From Candidatus Hydrogenedentota bacterium (GTDB lineage: Bacteria; Hydrogenedentota; Hydrogenedentia; Hydrogenedentales; SLHB01), in the NCBI GenBank assembly GCA_019695095.1, contig JAIBAQ010000015.1, positions 1-61,028 of the forward strand: a stretch of DNA of 61,028 nucleotides. Reading direction: 5' to 3'. The position numbers and the translations under genes are program-made. Positions 44,837 to 53,644 of this stretch are shown in pieces; the stretch's first letter is position 1; the number at the start of each line of letters is the position of its first letter. Under the pieces are notes generated by a model. It saw nothing but the letters and a program-made list of their open reading frames with translations. It was not told where the DNA came from and made no database searches.

Positions 44837-46540
44837 ATGTTCGTGTTTCCCACAATCGCGATACTACGGCGCGAGTTCGCCGCCAACCTGCGCCGTACAC
44901 GGACTTTCTATTTTGTCCTGCTGTTGCTGTCTCTGGCAGTCTTGGTGACTACAACGTACTGGCCAAGCGAGCGGCTTACCATCCGCATGGCCGCATCCAC
45001 CTCCGAACAGATCGTCACGCTGATCACACTCTTGCTCTTCTACGGATGCGCACTGGTGGTGCCAGCACTGGGAGCAGCCAGCATAACCGTAGAGCGCGAG
45101 CAGGATACGTTCGACATGCTGTACCTCTCTCTGATCCGCCCGAAATCTATCCTGCTGGGGAAACTGCTGAATACATGCGGCGTCTATCTGGTTGTCGTGC
45201 TTGCTGCCTTACCGGTCTTTGCCAGCGCACTCTTCGCGGTCGGTCTGGACACGCGCCAGCTACTGTATGCCTTCGTGATTCTCATTATGCTGGCCCTTTA
45301 TTGCGGGACCATCGGCATACTGATGTCGACCCTTTTCACTCGCGGCATAGTCGCGCTTGTCGCTTCATATATCCTCGTTGCTATTCTCATGGGCGGTCCG
45401 CGCTTTCTTATCGCAGCCATCTTCAGCCTTCTCAATATTGGCTTCTACAGCGGCAGACTAGCGGGCGGGTTTGGACCGGCAGGTTCGTACTCCCTCTTCA
45501 CGTTCTACTCGCCTGCGGGTACGACGTTTTCCCTGCTCAACGGCACATTGACTGCGTCCGCATTTGTCGCCGCAATTTCCGTTCAGCTCGGATTCGTTTA
45601 CCTCGGCTTGAGCATTGCATCCCGAAGGCTGCGGCGGCAGTCTTCGCCCAAGTTGGTGCGTAACGAGGTCATCATCGATGATGCCGAAATACTCGAAGCG
45701 CGCCGGAAGCAATTCCCCTACTACTTGATCGATCCTTCGCGGCGGCGGGCGACGATTGAGGATGGGCGGAATCCGATGATGGTGCGTGAAATACGTTGGG
45801 GACTCTTTGCGCGCGGGTCAACACTTATACGCGTCTTCTACGTTACAGCCACGGTGTTTGGCTTCATCTTCATCGCCATCACCATGTTCGCAGACCCCTC
45901 CGATTATGCGGGAACGTTTGCGTGGGCGATTAGCCTCGAACTGCTGACTTTAGTGAGTTTCGCGCCGGTCATCATGGCGAATTCCTTCACGAAAGAGCGA
46001 GAACTCGGGAATATCGACATGCTCCGAATGACCTTGCTGCAACCCAGCGATATTGTGCGAGGTAAAGCGGTGGCCGGCGTGTTCGTCCTGTTGCCAGTCA
46101 TCGCGGCCATTGCTATCGCAGCGATTCCGATGATACTCGTGGATTTCAGCTTTTCGGGGATGGTGCTTGCTTTCTATGCGACCATGCCCATTTGCGCATT
46201 GATGGCCGTGAGCCTTGGACTTCTTGTTTCGCTTCAGTCCCAGCGCACGAACAGCGCCATTGCCGGCGGAATTATTCTGAACGCCATATTCTTCCTTGGC
46301 ATAGGCCTCCTGTACTTCCTTTACCTTGCGTTTTCTCAGAGTCAGTCACGTCAAGCTCTCTACCCAATGGACTTGATGCCTTACATCTCTCTTGTCGGGG
46401 GATACTACGTCGCATTTGCCTCGTCGAGAGGTCCACTCACAGGCTGGATACTCAGTCAGGTTCAGTTTCTTGTCTTGGCGCTGGTTCTGTTGAAGCTGGC
46501 GGAGCGAATCTTCCACGCGCGTCACATGAGAGATGTCTAG
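44837..46540 (+). CDS. ABC-2 type permease 1 (duplicated module)
   Basis: A 567-residue protein with about 12 transmembrane helices arranged as two similar halves. Each half carries the same cytoplasmic motif after a helix: EREQDTFDMLYLSLIRPKSILLGK in spirit at about residues 92-115 (shortened here: QDTFDMLYLSLIRP), and ERELGNIDMLRMTLLQP at about 390-406. The halves are joined by a basic linker with ARRKQFPYYLIDPSRRR. It starts four bases after the ATPase stop; an upstream ATG at 44798 lies inside that gene. It is the most divergent of the three permeases. Confidence 0.88.
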   Translation: MFVFPTIAILRREFAANLRRTRTFYFVLLLLSLAVLVTTTYWPSERLTIRMAASTSEQIVTLITLLLFYGCALVVPALGAASITVEREQDTFDMLYLSLIRPKSILLGKLLNTCGVYLVVVLAALPVFASALFAVGLDTRQLLYAFVILIMLALYCGTIGILMSTLFTRGIVALVASYILVAILMGGPRFLIAAIFSLLNIGFYSGRLAGGFGPAGSYSLFTFYSPAGTTFSLLNGTLTASAFVAAISVQLGFVYLGLSIASRRLRRQSSPKLVRNEVIIDDAEILEARRKQFPYYLIDPSRRRATIEDGRNPMMVREIRWGLFARGSTLIRVFYVTATVFGFIFIAITMFADPSDYAGTFAWAISLELLTLVSFAPVIMANSFTKERELGNIDMLRMTLLQPSDIVRGKAVAGVFVLLPVIAAIAIAAIPMILVDFSFSGMVLAFYATMPICALMAVSLGLLVSLQSQRTNSAIAGGIILNAIFFLGIGLLYFLYLAFSQSQSRQALYPMDLMPYISLVGGYYVAFASSRGPLTGWILSQVQFLVLALVLLKLAERIFHARHMRDV

Positions 46541-46543
46541 ACG

Positions 46544-48265
46544 ATGAAGTATGAACTGGAATTGCCGTTCATGGCACTGGTTCGCCGCGAGCTACTGCGC
46601 AGTATGCGAGCTCGCTACCTTGCGGGCGTGTTTATGCTCCTGTGCGGCCTGGGTTCGGTTCTCCTCATCCCTCTGTGGCCCGATGGAGACCTTCCTCTCA
46701 TTGCGCTAGGCGCAGTTTCCGTTTCTGTAACGGGGGTCTTCGCCGTTATAGCAGCGGCGGCCGCTGTCCTCCTGCTCCCCGGCCTTGCCGCAGGAACGTT
46801 GGCAGAGGAGCGCGATCAAGAGACCTACGACCTCATGCGCATGACATTGATCCGTCCAGTGGGAATTCTTGCGGGGAAATTCCTCAATTGCATCGGCGCC
46901 TTCCTTCTACTGCTTATTGGGGCAATGCCGCTCTTGGCGACCACGTATTTTCTGGTTGGCACAAATTGGGATGTCCTCCTGCGTATCTTCTTCATTGTGG
47001 CGACATCATCCATCACCTGTGTGGCCATTGGGCTGGCATGTTCGGCGCGTTACCGTTCCCCACTCCCGTCCATCATCGCCTCCTATCTCTTGTGTGCCTT
47101 CATGATGGGTGGCTACGTACTCCTCTTCTATTTCTTTTTCCTGCTCTGGTTTCTTGTCGGTGATGCTGACTATGTCAACGTGCGTGCCGGGGCAACTTTG
47201 TCCTCTGTTTTCGCCACAACGCCGCTAGGCAATCTGATTTCCGTGTTGGCAGGCGGCGTAATCGTTCCGAAGCTCTGGGGAATGGCATGTATCCAGACTG
47301 TCGCTTCAATCATCGCCCTAATCGTGGCCTGGCGGGGCCTTTGTTCACCCCAAGGCGAGCAATCCGTTGCCTCTCCGCCGGCTTCCAGAGTCCGCAGACC
47401 CCTCCTCCCCATCTTCGCATGCCGCGAGTGGCCTCCTATACCCGATAGAGGCAATCCGATTTTTGTGCGCGAATGCCGGCACATTCGACTCCTTCAAAAT
47501 GTCCCCAGGTGGCGCAGAGTGGTTGTCTACACCGCTCTAGTAATCGTGTCGCTCACCTTGCTTCTAGGTTTGATGTATGTTTCTCAGTATCCCAATTGGC
47601 AAGACGATTTAATTGGACTCTGTCTTCAAGTGACTTTTGTGACGGCTGTAGCGTTGATACCGCCAATCGCTGCCACTTCTTTCGTGCGCGAAGAGGAACG
47701 GAACACCAAAGACTTGCTTACGATGACGCTGCTCACGCATCAAGAGATCGTGAGCGGCAAGATAATGTACTCGGTTGTCGGGCTGTTTCGTGTACTCTCG
47801 CTGTTCCTGCTCGCAACCTGGCCATTCCTAAGTGTCTTTGCCTTCACTGCAAATCCGTCGAAAGCAACGCTATTCGCCGGGGTATACACCGTCATAACGG
47901 TTGCCTCGGCACTCTTTGTTTCTATGATTGCCTCCATGTCCGCGAAACGCACGGCAACTTCGGTTCCCCTGGCTTACGGCCTTTGTGCCGCGATGTTCTT
48001 TGGACCAACCTTCACAATCCTGGCAGTGGCCGATTACTTGCGAAGATACGGCGTACACACGGATTTCGAAGAGTTTGCATTGCTTCTATCGCCCATCGCA
48101 TATGCGCTTGAGAACATTGACAGCGTAGCGTACGGGAAGGCGGCTGATGCCGAGTGGCCCGCAGTCACCCTTCTCCATACGCTTGTGGCCTTTGTACTAT
48201 TTGCCACGGCTATACGTTTCGCAGGCACCTATTGGATGCGGCGCTCAAACAGGTTACATCTATAA
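46544..48265 (+). CDS. ABC-2 type permease 2 (duplicated module)
   Basis: A 573-residue polytopic protein built like its neighbours. An N-terminal amphipathic segment (LPFMALVRRELLRSMR) is followed by about six helices with ERDQETYDLMRMTLIRP, then a linker with NPIFVRECRHIR, and six more helices with EEERNTKDLLTMTLLTH. It shares long similar stretches with permease 3, including LLATTYFLVG and LPFxALxRRELLR, so the two are recent tandem paralogues. The stop overlaps the start of permease 3 (TAATG). Confidence 0.88.
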   Translation: MKYELELPFMALVRRELLRSMRARYLAGVFMLLCGLGSVLLIPLWPDGDLPLIALGAVSVSVTGVFAVIAAAAAVLLLPGLAAGTLAEERDQETYDLMRMTLIRPVGILAGKFLNCIGAFLLLLIGAMPLLATTYFLVGTNWDVLLRIFFIVATSSITCVAIGLACSARYRSPLPSIIASYLLCAFMMGGYVLLFYFFFLLWFLVGDADYVNVRAGATLSSVFATTPLGNLISVLAGGVIVPKLWGMACIQTVASIIALIVAWRGLCSPQGEQSVASPPASRVRRPLLPIFACREWPPIPDRGNPIFVRECRHIRLLQNVPRWRRVVVYTALVIVSLTLLLGLMYVSQYPNWQDDLIGLCLQVTFVTAVALIPPIAATSFVREEERNTKDLLTMTLLTHQEIVSGKIMYSVVGLFRVLSLFLLATWPFLSVFAFTANPSKATLFAGVYTVITVASALFVSMIASMSAKRTATSVPLAYGLCAAMFFGPTFTILAVADYLRRYGVHTDFEEFALLLSPIAYALENIDSVAYGKAADAEWPAVTLLHTLVAFVLFATAIRFAGTYWMRRSNRLHL

Positions 48266-50010
48266 TGAAACGTATTGGGATTGCCTTGGCGACACCTCCA
48301 TTGCCCTTTGTTGCCCTAATCCGGCGTGAGCTATTGCGCGGCATTCGCACGGTGCGGCTTTTTGTCGCCTTGCTTCTCCTCACTGCAATCGGCGCCATGG
48401 GCTTGATGGGGATGTGGCCCCGCGGATCCTTGCCCCTGGTTATGATTGGCAACGCGTCATACGAGATCATGATGTGGTTCGGTGCTTTGATGATTGGCGC
48501 GGCCTGTGTGCTGATACCCGGTTATGCGGGAAGCATGATCTTGGAGGAGCGGAATCAAGACACGTTCGATCTGCTTCGCACCTCGCTCATTCGCCCCATT
48601 GGCATCCTGTTCGGCAAATTCATCAATGTAATCGGTCTGTTTGTACTTCTAATGCTTGCTGCCATGCCCCTCTTGGCAACTACCTACTTTCTGGTTGGAT
48701 TGAACACCGACGTTTTGATTGTACTTCTCTTCGTTCTTTCCCTCGTCACCGTGACGTGCACATCCATCGGAATCTCGTGCTCGGCCGTGCAGAAGAGCGC
48801 ATTGCGCGCAATCCTGCATTCGTACATCTGGTCCGCCTTTGCTCTGGGCGGTTACGTGATTCTCGTGTATCTCGGTGTCCTTGCTTTTGCCATGTTCGTG
48901 GACCCGTACAACCTAAACCGAAGGGCCATAGAGAGGACGTTGGAATGGTTCGTTCGTGGGTCTCCTTTCTATCTTGCATTCAGAGGCTTTTCGGCAGGGG
49001 TGAAACTGAGCGACGTTCTCTTCGTGACCGCTTCACAGTCCATCTTCAGTCTATTTGCGTTGCTCGTGGCATGGAGAAGGCTTGTACGCCCCAAAGAGGA
49101 GACTGCCGCACGGCAGAAGTCCTTCTTTAAACTTCGCGAGCCTATCCGAAGACTTCACCCTCCAATGCCTACGTTCCGAAACCCTGTGTTCTTACGCGAA
49201 TACAGGCACACCGGCGCATTTCGAGAGATGAACCGGTGGCGCAGGATGCTGCTAATCGCTATCGTTGTAAGCACGAATCTGTTTCTCGTTTATTTATTCT
49301 ACATTTGGAAAGAGAAGCCCACCTCCTCCAGTGAATTCAGAGATGTTACCTATGGCTGGTCCGTCTTTGTGGGCCTCTTTGTCCTTTTTGCCGCGCCAGC
49401 CGTCCAGTCGGTCGCGTTTGTGCGTGAAAAGGAACAGGACACCCTCGATCTCCTTAAGTCATCGCTTCTCACGCCGATCGAGATCACTACAGGAAAGCTC
49501 AAAGCCGGGATCATGCAACTCGTTCAGTTGCTTCTCTTCGCGTATCTATGCTCTTTTCCGGTAATCGGAATTGTTCTTATGGCGCCAAAGGGACTTCAGA
49601 TCACGTTCTGGTTTGCAGTCTGGACCCTGCTCTGCGCCGCGGGTTCAATTACCTTGGGAGCCATTGCGTCCATGCTGGTGCGGCGCACCTCCGTAGCCGT
49701 TCCATTGAGCTACGCCTTAAGTGTCTTCTATTTCGCCGGGCCTTCGGTGGGCATAGTCTTTCTGAGCGAGGTGCTTGGCAGTTCCTTTCCTCGTCGATTC
49801 GCGGAGGATGCTTTAATTGTAGTTTCGCCGATAGCCAGCGGCTTTCAGTTCATTGGGACCATAATTGGCAGCGGCTGGGAGTGGTCGAGCAATCTTCGTG
49901 CAGAGTCGTTCTACTTGTTGCTGCTGCATGTTCTCGTGATTGTCTTGTTTCTTGTCATTTCCGTCGTGATAGCCAATCGCCGCTGGTTAGGATATGAGAG
50001 AACGTCTTGA
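48265..50010 (+). CDS. ABC-2 type permease 3 (duplicated module)
   Basis: A 581-residue polytopic protein, the last of the tandem trio. The N-terminal LPFVALIRRELLRGIR and the first-half motif ERNQDTFDLLRTSLIRP are nearly the same as in permease 2; the second half has EKEQDTLDLLKSSLLTP. The linker carries NPVFLREYRHTG. The start is the ATG overlapping the previous stop. A 113-base gap follows before the iron-type transporter, with no terminator visible in it. Confidence 0.88.
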   Translation: MKRIGIALATPPLPFVALIRRELLRGIRTVRLFVALLLLTAIGAMGLMGMWPRGSLPLVMIGNASYEIMMWFGALMIGAACVLIPGYAGSMILEERNQDTFDLLRTSLIRPIGILFGKFINVIGLFVLLMLAAMPLLATTYFLVGLNTDVLIVLLFVLSLVTVTCTSIGISCSAVQKSALRAILHSYIWSAFALGGYVILVYLGVLAFAMFVDPYNLNRRAIERTLEWFVRGSPFYLAFRGFSAGVKLSDVLFVTASQSIFSLFALLVAWRRLVRPKEETAARQKSFFKLREPIRRLHPPMPTFRNPVFLREYRHTGAFREMNRWRRMLLIAIVVSTNLFLVYLFYIWKEKPTSSSEFRDVTYGWSVFVGLFVLFAAPAVQSVAFVREKEQDTLDLLKSSLLTPIEITTGKLKAGIMQLVQLLLFAYLCSFPVIGIVLMAPKGLQITFWFAVWTLLCAAGSITLGAIASMLVRRTSVAVPLSYALSVFYFAGPSVGIVFLSEVLGSSFPRRFAEDALIVVSPIASGFQFIGTIIGSGWEWSSNLRAESFYLLLLHVLVIVLFLVISVVIANRRWLGYERTS

Positions 50011-50123
50011 TGGCAGGTCATGTCACGTTCCAAAATGCCGCGCACTCGGGCACAATGACCAAAGTTGCCGACGGCCGGTTTCCTTGAAGTCCACGTCTTA
50101 CACCTGATAGAGGATTGCACTAA

Positions 50124-51176
50124 ATGAGAAGTAGTAATTGGCCAAGCCAACGTGCATTACTGTTCTGGTGCGTCACACTATTTACCGCTGTTGTTGTCAG
50201 CACCGCAATTGCGTCCGGCTGCAGTAGCCGGACTCAACCTGAAGTCGTCGTATATACGGCTCTCGACGAAATGTTCTCCAAACCGATACTTGACGCGTTC
50301 GAGAAGAAGACGGGAATCAAGGCGTTGCCGGTATTTGACACGGAAGCATCAAAGACCACGGGGCTCGTGAGCCGTATCATCGCCGAGAAGGACCGCCCGC
50401 GCGCTGATGTTTTCTGGAACAACGAGATTGTTCAGACGATCATGCTTAAGCAGAAGGGACTTCTTGCACCGTATCATTCTCCGTCTTCGGACGCCATTCC
50501 CAGCGGATTCAAGGACCCCGAATTCTTTTGGACGGGTTTCGCGGCGCGTGGCCGCGTGATTATCTTCAACCCGGAAACGACAACAACTCCGCCCACGTCC
50601 ATTCGCGATCTTCTTAAACCGGAGTGGAGCGGTAGGGCAGCCATCGCAAAACCTATTTTCGGAACGACTGCCGCGCATGCCGCCGTTCTTTTCGCCGCTT
50701 GGGGCGAAGAAGAAGCCAAGACCTATTTCCGCGGACTACTCCAGAACAATGTGGCTGTGCTTGCGGGCAATGCCACGGTGCGGGACATGGTTGCCAACGG
50801 AGAATATGCGGCGGGGATGACAGACACCGATGATGCCAACGGGGCAGTCCTAGATGGAAGACCGGCGAAGTGGCTTTTCCCCGATCAGGAAGAGGGCGGC
50901 ATGGGCGCTCTCATAATTCCGAATACCGTCGCCCTTGTGAAAGACGCGCCGCACCCGGATGCCGCGCAGAAGCTAATTGACTATTTGCTCAGCCCGGATG
51001 TGGAAGAGGCGCTTGCGAAATCGCGCTCGCTGCAAATCCCGCTCAACCCGGCAGTACGCGTGCCGGATGGCGTACCCACGCTATCAAGCATCCGCGCGAT
51101 GGCCGTCGATTTCGAGAAAGCTGCCTCTCTGTTCGAGAAAGCGGCCGACTTCATCCGTTCCGAGTTTCTGAAATGA
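50124..51176 (+). CDS. Fe3+-type ABC transporter substrate-binding lipoprotein
   Basis: A 350-residue periplasmic binding protein with a lipobox (IASGC, Cys33). The mature N-terminus (VVVYTALDEMFSKPILDAFEKKTG) and later motifs (ADVFWNNE, TGFAARGRVIIFNPE, GEYAAGMTDTDDAN) fit the FbpA/FutA-like extracellular solute-binding family 1 proteins that bind ferric iron, although other anions or polyols are possible. GAGG lies ten bases before the ATG. Its stop overlaps the permease start by four bases. No Fur box was recognised upstream. Confidence 0.87.
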   Translation: MRSSNWPSQRALLFWCVTLFTAVVVSTAIASGCSSRTQPEVVVYTALDEMFSKPILDAFEKKTGIKALPVFDTEASKTTGLVSRIIAEKDRPRADVFWNNEIVQTIMLKQKGLLAPYHSPSSDAIPSGFKDPEFFWTGFAARGRVIIFNPETTTTPPTSIRDLLKPEWSGRAAIAKPIFGTTAAHAAVLFAAWGEEEAKTYFRGLLQNNVAVLAGNATVRDMVANGEYAAGMTDTDDANGAVLDGRPAKWLFPDQEEGGMGALIIPNTVALVKDAPHPDAAQKLIDYLLSPDVEEALAKSRSLQIPLNPAVRVPDGVPTLSSIRAMAVDFEKAASLFEKAADFIRSEFLK

Positions 51177-52768
51177 TCTCTCGTTCGCGATTGGAGCGCG
51201 GCGTATTCGCATTCTTCTCCGTGGCAGCCTTTTCTGTGCTTGTCGTCGTTCCGGTCGTGTGCGTTGTGTTCAAGGCTGTGGACATTGAACCGAAGTCCGC
51301 GTCGAACGTCTTCTTGGACGCGCGCCAATGGGGTCTTTTGCGAAACAGCCTCATACTTGCGGTTGGCACTTCGGCGGTGGCCGGGCTTGCCGGCGTCATG
51401 TCCGCCTTCGCCATCGCAAACGTTTCCTCTAGTCTGCGGGGAGTATTGCTCGGGCTGCTTGCTGTGCCTCTACTCATCCCACCGCACATCTCCGCCATTG
51501 CATGGGTGGATCTGCTTGGACGCAACGGTATTTTCGTCGTTCAGTTCACTGGATTGAACACCAAAGCCCTCACGTGGCCGGGCATGTTTCACATGAGCGG
51601 TGTGGTGTGGTCGCTTGGCCTTGCGTCTTACCCGATTGTGATGGTCGCAACGCTTGCGGCCCTGCACCGATTCGATTCGCGATTGCTGGAAGCCGCACGC
51701 ATGGGCGGCCAACGCTGGCGCGCATTTTCCGGAGTGCAACTGCCTCTTGTACTGCCTGGGGTCATTGCGGGAATGCTTCTGGTATTCGTATACACGCTGG
51801 TAAGTTTTGCGGTCCCGTCGCTTTTGCAGGTCAACACGTATCCCGTCGAGATTAACGCGCTAAGCGCTGTCTTCGATTACACCGGTGCTACGTTACAGGC
51901 CCTGCCACTGGCCGTTCTTTGCGGCCTGGCCGGTCTCGTATGGATCCTATACGTACGTCCGCGGCACGCGTGGCTTACTGGACATGTCCGCCCGGCTAAC
52001 GTCGTTGCAGATCCTGTTGTTCGATCTGTTTCAACTCTCGTCTGTCTTGCGCTCATCGTGGTCGCGGTCTTCCTTCCTCTTGGAGTGACTTTGGCGCGCG
52101 CATTACCGTTGCGGACCTTTCACGATGTGTGGGCAACGGCACGTCATGAGATGCTTACCAGTCTCTTCGTCTCGATGATGTCCGCGACCCTTGCAACGAC
52201 CCTGGCTTTCCTGATGACCACGGCGTTGCGCAGGTGGACACAGGGATTTTCAGTGGCGTTGAGCGCGCTCCCTCTGGGCATCACGGGCGGTGCCTTCGGA
52301 CTTGGACTCATCACGCTGTGGAATCATCGCGGCCCTGCCGGATTGGTCTATGACTCGCTTGCTGTTGTCATCGTTGCCTGCACGGCTCGCTTCTTTGTCT
52401 TTGCTTTGGCGGGAGCTTTGTCGGGAGCGCGGCGGATGGATGCACGTCTCGACGAAGCCGCGGCTGTAGCGGGCGTCACGTGGATTCGCCGCGCAGGCGC
52501 TATCTGGTTGCCGCTGCTCTCTCCGCATCTCGCCGCGACATGGGGACTGATATTTGTGTTGACGATGGCGGAGGTCGACACGAGTGTACTTGTCTGCCCA
52601 CCCGGTCAGACCACGTTGGCCATTCGCCTGTTCAGCCTCATGCATTATGGCCCCGACTCGTATGTTGCCGCACTGAGCCTGCTAACATGCGTTTTAGTGA
52701 TGACCATTGCAGCGTGCGTCGCTTTCGGCTACGCGAAACTTCGGAATTGGACCCATGCCGGATATTGA
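51173..52768 (+). CDS. Fe3+-type ABC transporter permease (two fused domains)
   Basis: A 531-residue FbpB/ThiP-like permease with about 12 transmembrane helices. It contains two BPD-type permease domains, each with an EAA-like loop: EAARMGGQRWRAFSGVQLP in the first half and EAAAVAGVTWIRRAGAIWLP in the second. Both coupling motifs are intact, so the protein can form the whole channel by itself. It overlaps its neighbours at both ends. Confidence 0.92.
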   Translation: MISRSRLERGVFAFFSVAAFSVLVVVPVVCVVFKAVDIEPKSASNVFLDARQWGLLRNSLILAVGTSAVAGLAGVMSAFAIANVSSSLRGVLLGLLAVPLLIPPHISAIAWVDLLGRNGIFVVQFTGLNTKALTWPGMFHMSGVVWSLGLASYPIVMVATLAALHRFDSRLLEAARMGGQRWRAFSGVQLPLVLPGVIAGMLLVFVYTLVSFAVPSLLQVNTYPVEINALSAVFDYTGATLQALPLAVLCGLAGLVWILYVRPRHAWLTGHVRPANVVADPVVRSVSTLVCLALIVVAVFLPLGVTLARALPLRTFHDVWATARHEMLTSLFVSMMSATLATTLAFLMTTALRRWTQGFSVALSALPLGITGGAFGLGLITLWNHRGPAGLVYDSLAVVIVACTARFFVFALAGALSGARRMDARLDEAAAVAGVTWIRRAGAIWLPLLSPHLAATWGLIFVLTMAEVDTSVLVCPPGQTTLAIRLFSLMHYGPDSYVAALSLLTCVLVMTIAACVAFGYAKLRNWTHAGY

Positions 52769-53429
52769 ATTTCGCACTGTATCCAAGCGCTTCGGCGATA
52801 CGCTCGTCCTCGAGCGTATATCACTGCGCGTGGAACATGGCAAAGGACTCGGGCTGTTTGGACCTTCGGGTTCGGGCAAGACTACCGTTCTACGCTTGAT
52901 TGCGGGTCTGGAACGCGCGGATTTCGGCGAAATCGTTATCAACGGCAAGTCTGTAATACAGGGTTGGTGCGAGGCGCGCCTGAAAGGTCTCGAAGTTGGC
53001 ATGGTCTTCCAAGACCTTGCCCTATGGCCTCATATGAACATGGAGCGACACCTGGAGTTTGTGCTTCGCGGGCGAGGGTTGTCGAGAAAAGAGCGATTGC
53101 ATCGTGCCCATGCTTTGCTGGAGTTCTGTGGGCTTGATGGGAAGCGCCGTGCATACCCTGCATCGCTTTCGGGGGGTGAGCAGCAGCGGTTGGCCATCGC
53201 CCGCGCTCTCGTGACTGAACCCGACGTGCTGTTGCTTGACGAGCCGTTTGCCAACCTCGACGAGACGTTGCGGGAACGGTTTGTTGAGGAGTTCAATTCA
53301 CGCAAGACGAAGAAGATGACGACACTGGTGATTTCGTCTCACGACCGCGGGGATTTCGCGCGACTTGCCGATCAGGTAGTTGAGATGAGCCGGCCATCAC
53401 TTGCGGATACTGAGCGCGAGACTACGTAA
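52755..53429 (+). CDS. Fe3+-type ABC transporter ATP-binding protein
   Basis: A 224-residue import ATPase: Walker A FGPSGSGKT, signature LSGGEQQR, Walker B LLLDEPFANLD and H-loop SSHD. It is shorter than FbpC because the C-terminal TOBE domain is missing. I start it at ATG 52755, which overlaps the permease stop by 14 bases; an ATG at 52707 is less likely. It completes the binding protein-permease-ATPase importer. No terminator is evident downstream. Confidence 0.92.
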   Translation: MPDIEFRTVSKRFGDTLVLERISLRVEHGKGLGLFGPSGSGKTTVLRLIAGLERADFGEIVINGKSVIQGWCEARLKGLEVGMVFQDLALWPHMNMERHLEFVLRGRGLSRKERLHRAHALLEFCGLDGKRRAYPASLSGGEQQRLAIARALVTEPDVLLLDEPFANLDETLRERFVEEFNSRKTKKMTTLVISSHDRGDFARLADQVVEMSRPSLADTERETT

Positions 53430-53486
53430 AGACTGAACGCGGCAGTGTGCAGGGCAGCAGGGGCGCAACCAACGTGTCTCATCCAC

Positions 53487-53640
53487 CGATGAACTCCGAT
53501 GAATTCTCAGAGCGCCGCGATCGCCGAGCGCGGCGTGAGTTGTTGTGGTGGTGGGGAGACTCTCGATAGCCAAGAGTGGTCCGCCGCGGCGGACTAGGAG
53601 ACCCTGCCATAACACAATAAACCGCGGACTAAAAAGACTC
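53487..53640. repeat. Mosaic intergenic repeat, copy B
   Basis: The block order is 'caccgatgaactccgatgaa', a 23-base hairpin unit (53513-53535, CGCCGCG pairing with CGCGGCG), a GTGGTGGGGAGACT block, CCAAGAGTGG, CCGCCGCGGCGG and AGGAGACCCTGCCA. It shares blocks with copy A (22857-23010), and its hairpin unit with 57573-57595 (21 of 23 bases identical). No gene is present. Confidence 0.65.
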
Positions 53641-53644
53641 TCCC

